A program made the position numbers and the translations under genes. Shown in pieces: positions 46,733 through 59,757 of a stretch of DNA of 64,000 nt; positions within the stretch are counted from its first letter, which is position 1, and every line of letters begins with the position of its first letter. The stretch lies in contig WIUZ02000010.1 in NCBI GenBank assembly GCA_015956445.1, forward strand, positions 620,001 through 684,000. Reading direction: 5' to 3'. A model generated the notes under the pieces. It was not told the DNA's origin, did not search any database, and worked only from the letters and a program-made list of their open reading frames with translations. Source of the stretch: Thelephora terrestris. Its lineage: Eukaryota; Basidiomycota; Agaricomycetes; Thelephorales; Thelephoraceae.

Positions 46733-46751
46733 CAGCGTGCACGAGCGCGGG
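46733..46751. repeat. Target-site duplication of the LINE, right copy
   Basis: Exact 19-bp copy of 27307-27325 placed directly after the poly(A) tract. Confidence 0.95.
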
Positions 46752-47137
46752 TGAGGAGGGCGCAAAAATCAGGTCCCCCTAGCATAGAACATTTCAAAGA
46801 AGCGATATCGTAGCAGTTGTTCTACCGCACGAACGCCGACCGGCCAATCGCACCGAAACTCGGTCAACCAGGGGTTCAACGTACGTCGAGGAATGTCGAG
46901 ACACGGGATACATCATCCGCCCGAGTCTGGGAACGAGGCCTAGGGTCTACGGATAGACCTTGCAAAGATCGTGCGTGTATCTGTAGCATACTAGCGAATC
47001 GAATGGAAGGCTTATAACAGATACCTAGTACTTTTGCGAAGGATGGGGAGTCCATTCTACCAAATGATACAAAAAAGGCAGACCTAACCACACTTTGGCG
47101 TGCCTCAACACCCACACCGATCCGGCATCGTATCCCT
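46752..47137. other. Host flank between the LINE and the F-box gene
   Basis: No gene is seen. The right part should include the 3' UTR of the minus-strand F-box gene. In the ancestral locus this stretch joined the sequence now left of 27307. Confidence 0.5.
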
Positions 47138-48640
47138 TCAATCATTTAACTCGACGACTTCCATCGATCCGACACTGTTCCTCAGCTCCTCCATCTCTCT
47201 TTCACACGCCCGCAACAATCCTTCGGGGTCTCGGGAAACCACGGTTATGGCTTCGAGAGGGGTCCTGTACAGGCGCCGCGACACAGCGACATCTCGCGCC
47301 AACTTCAAGATATCCATCTCCGTCGGATCCAAAGGGTGTCCCGGCGGTGGCAGGCAGATCACGAGCTTTTGAATGGCGGGACACCAAGCTCTAGGTGGGG
47401 ACGGGTTTTTGAGAAAAACGAGCGGATCGCATTGCCAGAGCACTAGAGTTTCGAGGTTGCCGAACTTCTGCAATTCACTGGTAAAGTCCGGTGGTGTGGT
47501 TAGACGGTTGAGAGGAACCGGGTAGCTTTCAAAACGCAGAGTCTCGATGGAGTCGGCGATTTCGCCACTTCCAATGAAATCCAGGAGCTTGATGAACGGG
47601 GTAGAGTTGGAGGGGCGCATAAGATAGTAACCGGACTGGTGCGAAATCCGGGTGAACGAAATCCTAGTATTTTGGGAGCTCAAAAACTCCGCTTTGAACG
47701 CGATAGTGGATTGGATTTGTGGAACGGCCGTGGTTTTGACCATCTTAACGTCAGAGAGGTAGGATGGATCGCGCGGAGTGGGGAAAACATCGGTCCATGA
47801 TCTTAGGTATTTCGGGAAGGTCCACATGTGGGTTTTTACCACAAACTCCACGTCGCAGGTGCGGGGAAGGAGTAATCTATCGAACAGCCCGATGTCGATT
47901 ATTTCGCTAGGTGAGGTATGGGTAAAAGAACGGAGGTGAGGAAGTGAGACAGCGTCAGTGACTTCCTTGCCCTTCGTGAACTTCATATCCATCCCGCGGT
48001 TACCGCAGCTGAGAAAAACTACTTCCAGTAGCGGGCAGCTCCGGAGGAACGCGAAAAGGTCGTCTGCCAATGGGGCTGGTTCAGATGAAGAGTGCTTTAG
48101 CTCGAAGCGGAAATTTGTCAGATTTGGGACGTGGAACAGGAGGCAGTAATCAACGTCCCTGGCGGCCAAGGATCGAACAGAGGGTAGGGTTGGTGTCGAT
48201 TTCGCCTTTGGTCGGTCTGTTACGGAATCAAAGAGGTCCAAGTCTTGTAACAATGGAAGTGGTTGGGTCAAGAATCTGTCCAAAAATGGGGTGTACCCTC
48301 CCCGCAATGCAATCAGCCTGTCGGTGATGGTCATTAAAGATTCCTTGAACATCTCCGATGTGGTACTAAATCTCCCGAAGCTGATGGAAAGCGGGGCCGG
48401 CTTCGACCTTTCCAGGAACGCCAACGCCCGTCCTTCGTTCTCATATTCGATGTGGGACCAAAGGAGAGGAGAGGAGAGAAGGGTGTACCGCCAGTAGCGA
48501 CAAACGTGTGTGGCGGAGACGAGGGATTTGTCGTGCACAAGGTGATAAGCCACCTTGGTGAGAATTTCAGGGGGGAGTCGATGAGTGATTGAGCTGCAAC
48601 CACTGGGCATTTGGCGAAGCATATCAATTACGATGACCAT
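47138..48640 (-). CDS. F-box protein
   Basis: Single-exon minus-strand gene, 500 aa, ATG at 48638-48640. The F-box lies at residues about 20-65: HRLPPEILTKVAYHLVHDK..., VCRYWRYTLLSSPLLWSHIE. The remainder has spaced leucine-rich segments (LPLLQDLDLFDS, LEVVFLSCGN, LETLVLWQCD) as in many agaricomycete F-box/LRR-like proteins. By family it should be a substrate adaptor of an SCF ubiquitin ligase; the target is unknown. It shares the F-box pattern with the gene at 14231-15595, but otherwise the two are not close copies. An in-frame Met at residue 7 is an alternative start. Confidence 0.85.
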   Translation of the reverse strand: MVIVIDMLRQMPSGCSSITHRLPPEILTKVAYHLVHDKSLVSATHVCRYWRYTLLSSPLLWSHIEYENEGRALAFLERSKPAPLSISFGRFSTTSEMFKESLMTITDRLIALRGGYTPFLDRFLTQPLPLLQDLDLFDSVTDRPKAKSTPTLPSVRSLAARDVDYCLLFHVPNLTNFRFELKHSSSEPAPLADDLFAFLRSCPLLEVVFLSCGNRGMDMKFTKGKEVTDAVSLPHLRSFTHTSPSEIIDIGLFDRLLLPRTCDVEFVVKTHMWTFPKYLRSWTDVFPTPRDPSYLSDVKMVKTTAVPQIQSTIAFKAEFLSSQNTRISFTRISHQSGYYLMRPSNSTPFIKLLDFIGSGEIADSIETLRFESYPVPLNRLTTPPDFTSELQKFGNLETLVLWQCDPLVFLKNPSPPRAWCPAIQKLVICLPPPGHPLDPTEMDILKLARDVAVSRRLYRTPLEAITVVSRDPEGLLRACEREMEELRNSVGSMEVVELND

Positions 48641-49259
48641 ATTTTCTTCTGCAGACAGAATCTGTGAACGCTGTCAGGTGTTAAAGTTCGACCCTTCTCG
48701 TTGGATGACGGCTAACTGGTGCAGTCGACGATTTTCTAGAGTAATGGACCCTGAGTTACTTTATGAAAAACTGCCCATACGATGGAAGCTAGAACACACT
48801 CAGGAGAATTCATCGCCATAGCGAGCTTCGTTTTCGTGGCGAAGGTGGGCAAAGCAGAGTACAGAGATGGATGGTCAAGAAAGGGGCGTTCGCTGGGATA
48901 GTATCAGGGCAGAGCAGGATGAGTCAACTTCTTCGATCGAGCCGAAGGTGCACAGTGGTACCGCACGGCCGCAACTGTGACGCTCCGGCTAGCGTTCATA
49001 TTGTCATTCTCGTTGTCGAACTAATGGCTCCCTCAAAGCCCTTTGATTGTCTAATACGCGGTTATCTCAGGCAGTGGTGGTCGAGGAATTCGATGCGGAA
49101 CAGATGTCAAATATTATAGGATGGGTAAGATAAACTCTCGAATATTCATCTATGTGGCCTGAACAGAATTGAACGGGTTTCACCGCGCCCCCGGAATGCG
49201 TGAAGAGAAATGACGCATAGCCCGCGCAGCAAACTTTCCAATTCTAATAGCCCAAAAGT
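48641..49259. other. Intergenic, no gene supported
   Basis: Promoter side of the F-box gene and 3' flank of the monooxygenase. Several short frames have no recognisable content. Confidence 0.4.
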
Positions 49260-51033
49260 CTAGGATGCGCGATCGATGCCAACCTCAGCGGCGACGTGGT
49301 CGTGCATATTGTACATGTTCATCTCGTTCACTAGGAGAAAATGTGTGAGCGTTCCGCCTCCGGACGCACTGATAAAGCAGCGCTTACCTGTCAACTTTCC
49401 CTCGGCAGCCGCGAGGGCGGCATCATGGGGCGTCAGGCTCGAAAACCCAATGCGCTCGTTCAGGTTCTCCGTTGCCCTCGCACTGGACTGCTGGACCCTA
49501 GTAGCTCTCCCTTTTCTGATCTTCTCGTACATGGCAACTCCGGCCTCTACGTCATTGGTGAAACCGTACTTATCGGAGAAGATGATCCCAAGCGCTGCAG
49601 CATCTTCGATAGCCATACAGGCCCCTTGAGATTGATGCGGCTAATTCGGCAATTCTGCCTCAGAACCCCGTTCAGGTAACAGATGGGTGGAAGTTACTCG
49701 CCATCATCGGGTGCGCAGCATCACCAAGAAGGCATACCTTACCCTTGTGCCAATACTCGTACGGTTGGTGAACGTACAACCTCCAGGGCATGCGGTCGTA
49801 AGATTGCTTGAGCAGATTGGCACAGTCGGGGTCCAACTCTCCATAGTCGCCTTGCAAAATTTCTTCCACAGGGACTTCTTTGAACTCAAATCCTTCTTCG
49901 TGATGGTTTGTCAACTCGGAGGGCATAAAACCTAAAAATAGAAGCTCGGCAATCAAGAAGAGAGAATGGAGATGAAAATAAATCCCTACAGTAGAACGAC
50001 ACAATTTCTCCTCCGGAACAGGGTGTCATGACGACCTTGGAGTATTTGCTACGACCATCCTTCCCGACCATGCCTCCCCAGTATTGACTGTAGGCATTAT
50101 CAGGAGGAACGAACACTTGCGTCCCTCGGTGGACTCACATAGCAGGATCGTATGAGTAGTCAACGAGGCCGAGGCGCTTGACGTCCTCAGTGAGAACATT
50201 ACACCTGTAGCAGGTCTGAGGTGCCGCCCGCATATTCGGCGTTATCCCGATCTGTCCACGGACAACAGACTTGGAAATGGGGTGTCATTGGACTCTCCAC
50301 AGATGATTGAATGATATGTATTCACCCTAATGCCGTCTGCGCCGATGATGAGGTCCGCGGTGACAGTACGCCCGTTCTTAAAGGTGATAGTGCCAGTCTC
50401 GTAATCAACGCTCTCGCAGCTGGTGGGGAAGTGAGCGCCTTTACGCGTGCGAAAGTTTGTTGGACAGCCTCACACATGATCGACGACGACCTTGCAGGGA
50501 ACGCCCTTGCCCTCCTCCGAAGTGGCAGTGTGGAAAAAGCCTCTGTGCATATCTTGGCGATAGAACATGAGAGACGGGTGGCCCCAAGTATCTTCGTAGT
50601 CCTGCTGGTTGTATTGGTTGAGCAAACGGCCGGTCTCCCAGTCGCGCATGACGAGCTTTTGGAGGTTGATAGGTTTCATTAATGGGATATTGACTTCCCA
50701 TTCCCGGAGCCATTGTGTACCTTGGATAGGGGCAAACACGTGAACACCAGGGTCAAGTATAAAAGGCGAGCACGGGACCTACCATTGGCAGCACACGAAA
50801 TTGACGCGCCTACTTCGACGTCGAAATCCCTGCGTTCAAAGACTTCGACTGCGGTGCCAAGCAATATCGTCAGACACCACACCACCCGCAGATGCACGGT
50901 TCGAAGACGAACCGATGTGGCCAGCGCGTCGGAGCGCAACACCAACAGCGAGTCCGCCGATGCCACCACCGACGATGGCAACCTTGAGCTGCTTGAAAGT
51001 CGACGGCAAAGAGGTAGAGGAGAGAGAAGACAT
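49260..51033 (-). CDS. FAD-dependent monooxygenase (salicylate hydroxylase-like), 9 exons
   Basis: About 432 aa from exons 50913-51033, 50783-50848, 50474-50720, 50326-50419, 50139-50269, 49990-50087, 49698-49931, 49388-49624 and 49260-49330; all phases agree. The Rossmann FAD site KVAIVGGGIGGLAVGVALRR (GGGIGG at residues 22-27) is followed by the acidic strand end VEVFERRD. The middle motif LIIGADGIRSVVR (GADG at about 171-174) and the FAD-ribityl motif KVCLLGDAAHPMM (about 322-327) are both present. These three motifs define group A flavoprotein hydroxylases, which use NAD(P)H and O2 to hydroxylate aromatic or polyketide substrates. The substrate cannot be told from sequence. Length is normal for the salicylate hydroxylase-like family. 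One junction near 49624/49698 has a near-equivalent acceptor nearby. Confidence 0.9.
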
Positions 51034-51098
51034 GAGAGAGATAGAAAAGAAGTTGTGAGAAGGTGTAGAGTTAGGGGCCACCTGGCATAACAGTAACC

Positions 51099-51105
51099 TT
51101 TTATA
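51099..51105 (-). promoter_or_regulatory. TATA box of the monooxygenase gene
   Basis: TATAAAA on the minus strand, about 66-72 nt upstream of the ATG at 51031-51033. Confidence 0.5.
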
Positions 51106-53601
51106 CGACTCCAACGCCTCGAGCCCAAAGGGGCTGCAACTCTGACGGATTGGAGGATGTATTGATCGGCGGCGTGCAATTGGTTGACAAGCAGACATGT
51201 ACCCGGTCCAACATAAGCCCCCCGGTCCTCTGTTGCACGGGACGGGTTACGGGAGAAGAGATCGGGAGATGGGCCAACTTTAGCCCGCTTCGTAATTGAT
51301 AGTACGAAGCTGGATGAAGTCATCCTATAGCGGTAATTAATTCGAGTATGCGACGAATCTGTTCGCGTCATGAGACTTATGGAGAACAAAACCAAGAAAG
51401 CGATTCGACACACCTCCGGTTCGATGGCAGATGGCAGGTGTGCGGCGTACTTTACCTATCCGACCAACTCGGACGGTCATCGTCATAAATTCCCAGGGAT
51501 CTGCCACCGAGATTACCGGCCGATCACGTCCCAGGAGTCCCCCGAAAGATTCGAGCTGCCGTTGCGGTTGAGAAAAACCGGAGACAGGTAATGGCCTATG
51601 TCGACGGCCTTCGGGAACGTTATTTCAGTCTCATGGCAAAAATATGAGAGGTGGAGAATAAAGTGCGCATCGAACAGCCGTTGAATGTGTATTTGACGAG
51701 GGAGTCCTTGTAGGCACAACCACCAACGGTCCTATTGAAGCCACCGCCTGTGCACCATTCTGTCCTCGTCGGATCAGCCACCGCTATAGTTAAAATTTCC
51801 TCTCAACAACCCACCTGCCGGGTTTGTCGGATGGAGTGCGGCACTGCGAGTGAGTTGGAGCAGTTGTAGAAGTGGTGCATCACTTGTCTCAAGAAGTATT
51901 CGTCTCCAAACATGATGCTTCTCGGTCCTTCGAACTATGATTTGCTGGAGTGAACCCCCGAACAGACGAGGATCGCTGCAGCGCTCAGAGGCTCGTTTCA
52001 AGACCCACCCTGTCTAAGTAGTTTGGAACGCTTACGCACAGCATCAAGCCTGAATGAAACGCCGTTAGCGTCCGGATTAATCCGACTCCCCATCCCAACG
52101 TACTTTGGTAAACCTCAAATGGAAGACCGAACGGTCATAACCAAACAAAGGTGGCTTTCCACACAACTGAATAACACTATTCCGCCAAGAAGGGTACCCC
52201 GAGATTTGCGCTGTCAACGATCCGAAAAGATCTGTTAGAGGCGCTTCGCTTTCTTTAGGTGTCCTAAGTATATAGCGACATCGCCTCATGAATAGTCACC
52301 CAATGTCGGTAATGGTCCATCCTTGGCACCCTGTCGGTCCGACCATGTCAGCGTTGTGACAATTGGACAGAGTATGAAGTGGATGGCTCAATTGGGGTAA
52401 GGTGAAAGCGATAGTCACGAAAGGTGGCCCCAAATTTAAAAAGAAAAAAGGGGAGGGGAGGAGATTAATCCAAGCTGGCATAGTAGAGCGCTAAAGGAAG
52501 GACGAGCCCGTACCCGAACTTCCTACACATATGCTGGCTGAAAGCGCACAGATGCACTGTGCCGATGGCACGTAGATCAAAAGGGCCCGTCAAGTCACTG
52601 GGATCCTGTGAGTCAGGTTGGCCGGCTCGAAAACAAGCACGACCAAAGAAATATAGCGGGGAGTCCGGGCGCCAACTGCGACTCCAAATTCAAATGATGA
52701 GGACAAAATTGGGATGGGAGCTCACTGCGTCATTGATCCTGTTTGCCGCTGTTCAGTCCTACAAGTGTTGATATGGGTGAGACAGGTAAGTCCCCGTCTT
52801 ACCCGGCACCCCTGTAGTTTACTGTATCCACGGCAGCCTACAAAGGTCGAGTTCTGATATTGAGTGTTACGTTCATGAACAACGGTCCGGTACACGCGCC
52901 AAACATGATCAAATTCGCACGTGACGAACGCGTCGGGTATCTCAGCGCTCTTCAATTCGAAGACTCCTCCTTGTTTTCTGGAAACCTAATGTCCACCCCG
53001 CGCCGTCCCTTACCCCACTGTATTCCCTTACACTCCGCCCTCCGCGTACTACATCAGCTAGCGCCCTTGCAAAACGTGGGATGTTTTCAGCCACCCGACG
53101 CAAGTGGTGCCTCGATTTGAAAGAACCAGACGAGTATCCCCCTTAAGAAAGGCCCCCACCTGGACAACGATGTACAAACCATCTTAAAGCCCTGATATCA
53201 GTGTCACTCTTTGGATGAAGCGGATATAAATGTAATCAAGACTTTGAATAGTGATTGCCCCGACATACACTCTCATCCAATCGCTGGGGTGCATCCACAA
53301 CTTCAAGGCTCCAAGAATACCTCGCATGAGTCTACAGCTAGTTCCCCATATGGCGGCTCCACCAGCACGGGACTCGGATCGTGTTCCTAACAATGGGAAT
53401 GGATGAAATTTGAAGGGAGGCATGGTATGAGTTTTTTTGCGATACGGTATACAAGAGGGTTTTGAACAACATGCAAGACGAGAGGGAAAAGGATTGACAA
53501 CATATGAGCCGGATGGAGAGAAAGGATAGCAGAGATAGCATAGCGTTTACAACAGCAATGGAAAACCAACCCCACGCGGTACCAGCACCGCGACATCGAT
53601 C
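51106..53601. other. 2.5 kb intergenic, no gene supported
   Basis: Upstream of the monooxygenase and downstream of the kinesin gene, both minus strand. Short overlapping frames only; no domain, no exon chain and no terminal repeats were noticed. The last ~200 bp are probably the kinesin 3' UTR. Confidence 0.4.
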
Positions 53602-56600
53602 TCACGATGCAGCGGCAGGCACATTCTCCTTCCCCATCCCGAACACATCCTTCACCTCCGCCCCAAATGCCTTGAAAAACGAGTTCCTCTTCTCCTTGAC
53701 CTGGGCAGCCGTATTCATCATCGCCATCGCCTCGTTCTCAAAATCCTCCACCTGCATACTAACCCCTTCCCACTCCTCCTCCAACAGACTTGGCTGATTC
53801 TCCATCTTCGCCTTGGTGGACGGCCTCAACGGTGACTCCGTCACACTCAAATCTGAATTCGGACCGGGTTCATTGGTTTCTGCAATCTTGAAAGGTTCCA
53901 GTGAACCTACTAGAAGGCGGTTCTTTTGCCTTTCGGCGAAGATCGCGTTTGCGCCTCCTGGGGTCGGTTTGGGGGGATTGAAAGGGATGGTTGTCGTTGT
54001 GGACGAGACAGAGATTGGTGGGAGTCCCAATCCACCCAACCCCAATGCGTCAAATTTGGAGACGAAGGCTGCGAGGGCTTGCCTCTCATTTTCCAACTTT
54101 AACCTCATCTAGACGCGGGAAGCGTCAGTTTACTGTAGTGAGGCGATCGTGCACCGCACCTTTTTCTCTCTTTCCAGCTGCTTAACAAGCTCATCAGCCC
54201 AAGCTTCCTTCTCTTGCCTCTTCTTGATCTCCTCGTCCAGCTTCACTTGCCACTCATTCTCTACATCCTCCCGAACTGCGCGTAGCGGCTCACCAAGGTT
54301 ATCTTCATATCCTTTGACAACAATCTCAAGCTCGCGGATCGCCTTCCCCTGCTCCATAATCAGCTTATCTTTCTCACCCTCTGGCGCATCTGGCGGGAGT
54401 AAGGGTCGATCGCGGAGAGAGTTTTCGAGTGAAAGGATCTGGACGGCTTGCGATTCGATCTCGCGGCGGGCGGAGAGGAGTTCTTGCTGAAGTTCATAAG
54501 GAGACATGTCGAAGTCGATCTTGACCGGGCTGCCAGGCCGTGAGGCGTCTTCGACGGTTTGACTCGTCAAGATTAACTTCGTGAGTTGCTGGATCCTGCT
54601 GTTCAGGTCCTTCATGGCTTTACTTTCGTCCAGTTGCTGTGAAATAAACCATTAGCACGATAGTCGAATTGGATGAACGAAACGAATCGGCGGACCTCAC
54701 GAGCAGATAACCTTCTAGACCTTGCAGGTGCATCCTTCTCCTTATCCTCTAATCTGCGTTTGAGATCCTCAATCTCATTCCGGTACCGCTCAATCAATGC
54801 CTCGGTGTCAACGATCTCCTTCTTCGTAGCATTCAACTAGAGGAAAAATTCGACGTAATCAACGACAATACGATCATAACCAGGGCGTATATGCGCCTTA
54901 CCTGAACCTTCTTGATCCTCTGCGCAAACTGAAGGGTGCTGGTAGACTCGACAGTGGCCGAAACATCAGGGTTTATCGTACAGATGACGGATATCCTCGC
55001 ATTACCGGACAAGGAAGGTTGCAACATCCTCGTCAGTTTAGAGTTTCGGAACGGCACATGGTCACTGTGGATATACCGTGAGCAGGAACCCGAGATGGGA
55101 TTGCGCGCAGATACTACCTTTTACCCTTCGCAGAGTTCTCGGCCAAGGTAGAAATCACGGATCCCAACGTGAGCAAGCTGTTTTATGAAGTGAGCGTTAG
55201 GTTCACTTTGTATATGTGTGGTGATTGAAGGTTCAGACCTGGTATTGATGTATTTGCCTTCCCTCGTCCGTTCCTTATCCGAAGTCGCCTTCTCCGAACC
55301 AGCGAGATCGATCAAACTCTGTTTGTTGGTGTCAGTCAAGTAACGTGAACGGAACGTAAATTCCGCACCAGAGTGGAGGTCTGAACACTTCGCCCATCCC
55401 TGGTTTGCAACCTTGTCCCACCTGGAGTCTGCGGTCTCAACCCAGGGGTCATCCTCCCCGTCGGTGTCATCCGCCCATTGGTACTGCTTTCTTCGTCCTT
55501 CCTGGACGAACCCCCACTTCCACGTTCTCGGCTTTCAATCACGACACGGAAAACGCTGTGACTCCTACTGCTCCTCTCGTTCCAATCCGTGGTCGCAGTC
55601 CTTCTATTCGCATCACCTCTCTCCAGAACCTTCTTGACGCTGGAGAAGTTGGTCACGACTTCTTCTCTGAGGGGCGAGAGCCAGACGTTTGAGCCTGAGC
55701 CTTGGATTTGGACTGGTTGGGAGGAGGGAGGGGCTAATAGATCGACGATGGTTTCGTTGTATATTTCGATGTATGAGCATCGGAGAAGGTATTCGCGGGT
55801 TGTGTGTTTGATGTAGGCGAAGACGTCTTTCATGGCTCTAGGGATAATGCCGGGTTGGTCGTCATCTCCCGTCTAGAAGAATGGAACTTTAGCATTGCTA
55901 CACGCCTTCGTTATACGAAAAGGATCGAACTAACCAATGTGAAGGTCTTTCCGGAAGCAGTTTGCCCGTAGGCAAACACAAGGGCATTGTAACCTTCCAT
56001 AGCAGAAATGACATGATTTCTCGCGACCTTGTTGTAAACCGCTTTATTCTCGGATCCGGTGATGAGCTCGTCGAAATGAAACTCTGGAGGGGCGGTGCTG
56101 GAGGATTTTGCGTACTGGGGGTTGAGTTTTATGGTTTGGGAGCTTGAGGATGGGAGGTCCCATGCTACGTGGTTTGAAGTTGGTTTGACGCTAGAATAGG
56201 GGTGAGCAAGGCGCTTAGGGTTGGAGATCGAACGATGGGGGAAAGAGTTTTGGGTTTCGAGGACTCACCGGACAGAAACGAGGACTTTATCTTGTGCAGA
56301 GTCGGAGAGCGTGCTCGGGTCGATATCAGCGGACATATCTCCCGCCTCAACAGTCTCGAAATCAACGAGAGCTTCCTCAGGATCGACCCTGCTGACGTCC
56401 ATCTCGCTGGTGTTTACACTGAGCAACGAATCGTCAGCCCCGTTCCTGCGGGGAGTCGTAGGAGTCTTCGGTCTACTCCCGTCCGACTTTTTATTTTTAG
56501 TCGGTGAACCAGGGACGATAGTCAAACCAGCAATCTGTTTCGTCCGTGGTTTTGATTCGGTAGATATGGCAGCTTTGTATCTCTTGGTATTGGAAGATAG

Positions 56601-56714
56601 TAAGCTGGGTGTAGAGACATCGGAAAGTACGGATGCGGGTCTTCTCGGCGTGAACGGGATCCTGGAGGCTGCGGCTTTGGGCTTAGATGACGGGGTGGAG
56701 GGAATTTGAGGCAT
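53602..56714 (-). CDS. Kinesin-7-like (CENP-E/Kip2-type) motor protein, 9 exons
   Basis: About 877 aa from exons 56269-56714, 55935-56190, 55369-55872, 55239-55318, 55118-55177, 54902-55064, 54696-54836, 54160-54636 and 53602-54108; phases agree throughout. A basic S/T/P-rich leader of about 145 residues precedes the motor, which starts at VSVRVKP. Motor motifs in order: P-loop YGQTASGKTFTL, switch I NERSSRSHSVF, switch II LIDLAGSEK, then HVPFRNSKLTRMLQPSLSGN and the neck TLQFAQRIKKVQ. A coiled-coil stalk follows (EIEDLKRRLEDKEKD, QLDESKAMKDLNSRIQQL, AIRELEIVVKGYEDN, DEEIKKRQEKEAW). The C-terminal tail ends near KENVPAAAS. The motor sequence is closest in style to kinesin-7. By family it would be a plus-end-directed microtubule motor. 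It looks intact. An S/G-rich insertion lies after switch I (SGGSSRKDEESS...). Confidence 0.9.
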
Positions 56715-59700
56715 AGTGAAAGGTTCGGCCTATAGAAGCGGCTTCGTCGTCGGTGGGGTCGGTTTTGTCGCTGCGTTTGCGGCGTCGAGGGGGCGGTGAC
56801 GCGAAAATTGTTGCTTGAGGTCGTTGAGGTCGGGGAAGTTGAACCAAACCCCCTTCAGCACGCGACGGTGCACGTGACCCAGCGCGCCCTCTTTTTTTCA
56901 CTTCCTCCACCAGCAATTTTGAGGCTACCCGTTACCCGGCTCCGTCGTTGTGTTCGCCTGAATCTCGGCCCCCACTGTGAGTGTGCATTCTAGTTTTGGG
57001 GTTGATGTTTGTTCCAAGGGCCCATGATACTAAAAAATATAAACTGATTTTAATGAGCCTGAGCGCCTTCGACATAGAAGGATGCAGTGCTGATCACCTT
57101 TTCTGAGGCCCTCTTCTCCCCTCTTTTCCTTCCATCGCGAGCATTGTAGACTGTTCACTTACACGTCCAACAGATATGTTGTGTACATCAAGGAACCTGC
57201 TTCCTTGACCGCGGCTTGTACTTAACGGGGCGCCTGCGCCCGAGCTCGCTAGAAAGCTGGACCAATTTTCTTCAGCAGCTCCCCACTTGTACCACGAACC
57301 TTACGTCTCGCTCCACTTTCACGTTGTCTAGCCACGATCTGGGTGATGCGGCACTTTCTCTCCAGCCCTACTCTGTTTCCGGTGGCTTTTGGGGATATGA
57401 TTGCTTTCCGGCGGTTGCGCAATACCGTGCGGCGTTAAACGTCCAGAACATTCAAGACTGGTGGGGTTCCATTGGCTGGCTTCGTTATTGGATTGTCCCT
57501 TTGTCTCCAATCCCACTATCCTGGGAAATTCACACACAAAGAGCAGCACACCTGAGATCCGACCTCATGTGACAGCTCGGAGATCTGGGGGTTTGCCCCG
57601 ATTCGATACGACACGAGCCCCGTTTGCGGTCTCATCGACATCTGTCGACCGTTCACCCCCTCTACTACATGCGTCGGACTTCTGCGAGTCGTTTGCCTCT
57701 GAAGATCTGATTGTCGGATCAACTCGCGATGGGTAGACCGATCATTAACGTTGTTCAGGTGAGGAAACAACTCAATTGTCACAGAGTGCTGCTGTACTAC
57801 TGAAGGGAGATCCCGTCGCCGGCGGGGACCTCTTCTGATCGGCTTTTGGGAGCGGTACCGACACTTTCAGGGACACGTTGACGGCTGGTGTCTTAAGGCG
57901 ACCCTGCTGTCCAGAATCTGTGGTTGGCAGGGGGAATGATATGTGGTTAAAATCGGATCATTTCAACAATCCTCTCAATTTTGGTTCACTGACTACGGCT
58001 GGCCAAGACGTCCCATGACATTGTATTTCTATGGGGGAAGGTGTATAAATAAAATGCGAAAACGAGGATTCTGAACGCCATCCGCGCAACCTCGTTCCAT
58101 GAAAAACCGTACTTACTCATGTTACGAATCGAGAAAATTTACGGTACCTGATCAAATCCAATACCGAGAGGATGGTTCCCTCAATGAATTCATCGACGCT
58201 GAGGTCGTAACAGAGTAACAGCATGAGCGGTGTGCTCACCGGTTTAGGAGCATATAATTCGCAAAACCATCAGTCGACAACCCAGCCCCGCTTGGAATTC
58301 GCCGGATGTTTTGGTATGATGCATCAACGAGCTATCGGTCCCTTTCTCAACCCGGGAGAAGCAGCTTCATGGAATGAGCTAGCAGGTGGGATGTTTGTAC
58401 ATGATCGAAGGGACGTCCAAGTTTTGCTTTGTTATTTAAGCCTGCAGAAAATTTATCTTGGTCTAGGTGATGTCCCGCTCTATTGATCCTTGCCTCAACG
58501 CCTTCTCAAACACGATCGCAAATTCACTCACAATTGCTGAGCGCTGGCTGAGGTTCCCTGTTGTTCCCTGATGTGATCTCCGTCAAACCCGGTGGTGCAC
58601 ACAGATCTGCTCAGCATTTGCTTGGCCAGAATCTATGATCGCGCTGTGGATGCTGAGGTAGATGGCAATTTTCTTGCAGCGCCTTGTGCTCGGGGTCCGC
58701 GGACCGAATCAGCATGATATAACGCAGAGAGATGATTGTTTCATCAGGCGTGAACAGCCTCTTATGTCTTAGCATCCTGGGTGACACCTTCCCTTGATCT
58801 GGATTGGGTGGTTGTAAGTATAGTTCTTTGTGGCGCGCGCTGCGTGCTTTCATATACAACACGTTTAGAGTTAGGCCTCGGTCTGATGACTGGATCCCGA
58901 GTGTTGCGCACGTGCACGTCATCCATATGCCTTCCTACCTGTTCTGAGAGTTCCAAGCTTGATAATACACAAGAAGAGGGTGCAGGATTGATTATCTCGG
59001 CGATACGTCGGTTCTTGGACGACCAGAAGCCACAGTCGACTTCGCTTGATCGACCATCACCGAGGCCTCTGCGCAGCTGCGTGCAGGCTCGCGAACGTGT
59101 CATTGACTTCTGTCAGCGAAAGGAGTCAAGCGGATCTCCATGGGCGTGTCATGACGGCTGTGCTTACAGCAAGGAAAACGCTCCGCCGGATATCAAGTCT
59201 GCAGGATCGATACGTGATGGTGAACGGGATCAAAACAGATCTCCGTCTTGCGCGATCCGGAGTCTGATGCGCCCTGCGTGCAAGACCGAACTGGACTTTG
59301 GCATTTCTTGAGGCCTTGATGGGGGTGGAAAGCCCTTGCATGCCGAACGTCAAGTGCGTTCTCCTCGTCCTCGTTTTGCCAAGGTAGAGTCCCATGCCAA
59401 GAGGCGACTACGGGGATACAGTACAACCAGACGCTCTGTTCCTGTTCCTCCACATGTGTAGGAGCGGTGGAAAAGTTTGAAGAAGTCAAGAGACCCGGAC
59501 AGCACGGAGCAAGAATTATAGCCGGTGTAGGGAGGACGGGAGTTGTTTGATCGACTCGAGTTTTTGGTTCCTTCTTTTCCACGAAGAAAAGAGATGGACC
59601 TTGGTTTCCGTAATATTTCACCGCAACAAACTCTCTTTACTTATATACCGCGCCTTCCCCTTACATGTGCCATCCATTCTTCCCTTCCGTGTGGTACCCC

Positions 59701-59757
59701 CGCCCTTTATACCCTCCATCTACCCCTTCCGCCCTACCTGTCTCGCCGTAGCAACTT
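56715..59757. other. 3 kb intergenic, no gene supported
   Basis: Separates the divergent kinesin (minus) and 7-TM (plus) genes. Frames at 57216-57572, 58781-59311 and elsewhere show no known domain, and I could not build an exon chain. The right end carries the TATA element of the 7-TM gene. Confidence 0.4.
59641..59647 (+). promoter_or_regulatory. TATA box of the 7-TM gene
   Basis: TTATATA within TTTACTTATATACCGC, about 110 nt upstream of the ATG at 59758. Confidence 0.45.

Noticed and set aside
57216-57572. Plus-strand frame of 118 codons with many W and C residues
   Set aside because: No splice-supported extension, no signal or domain, and neighbouring frames are just as open.
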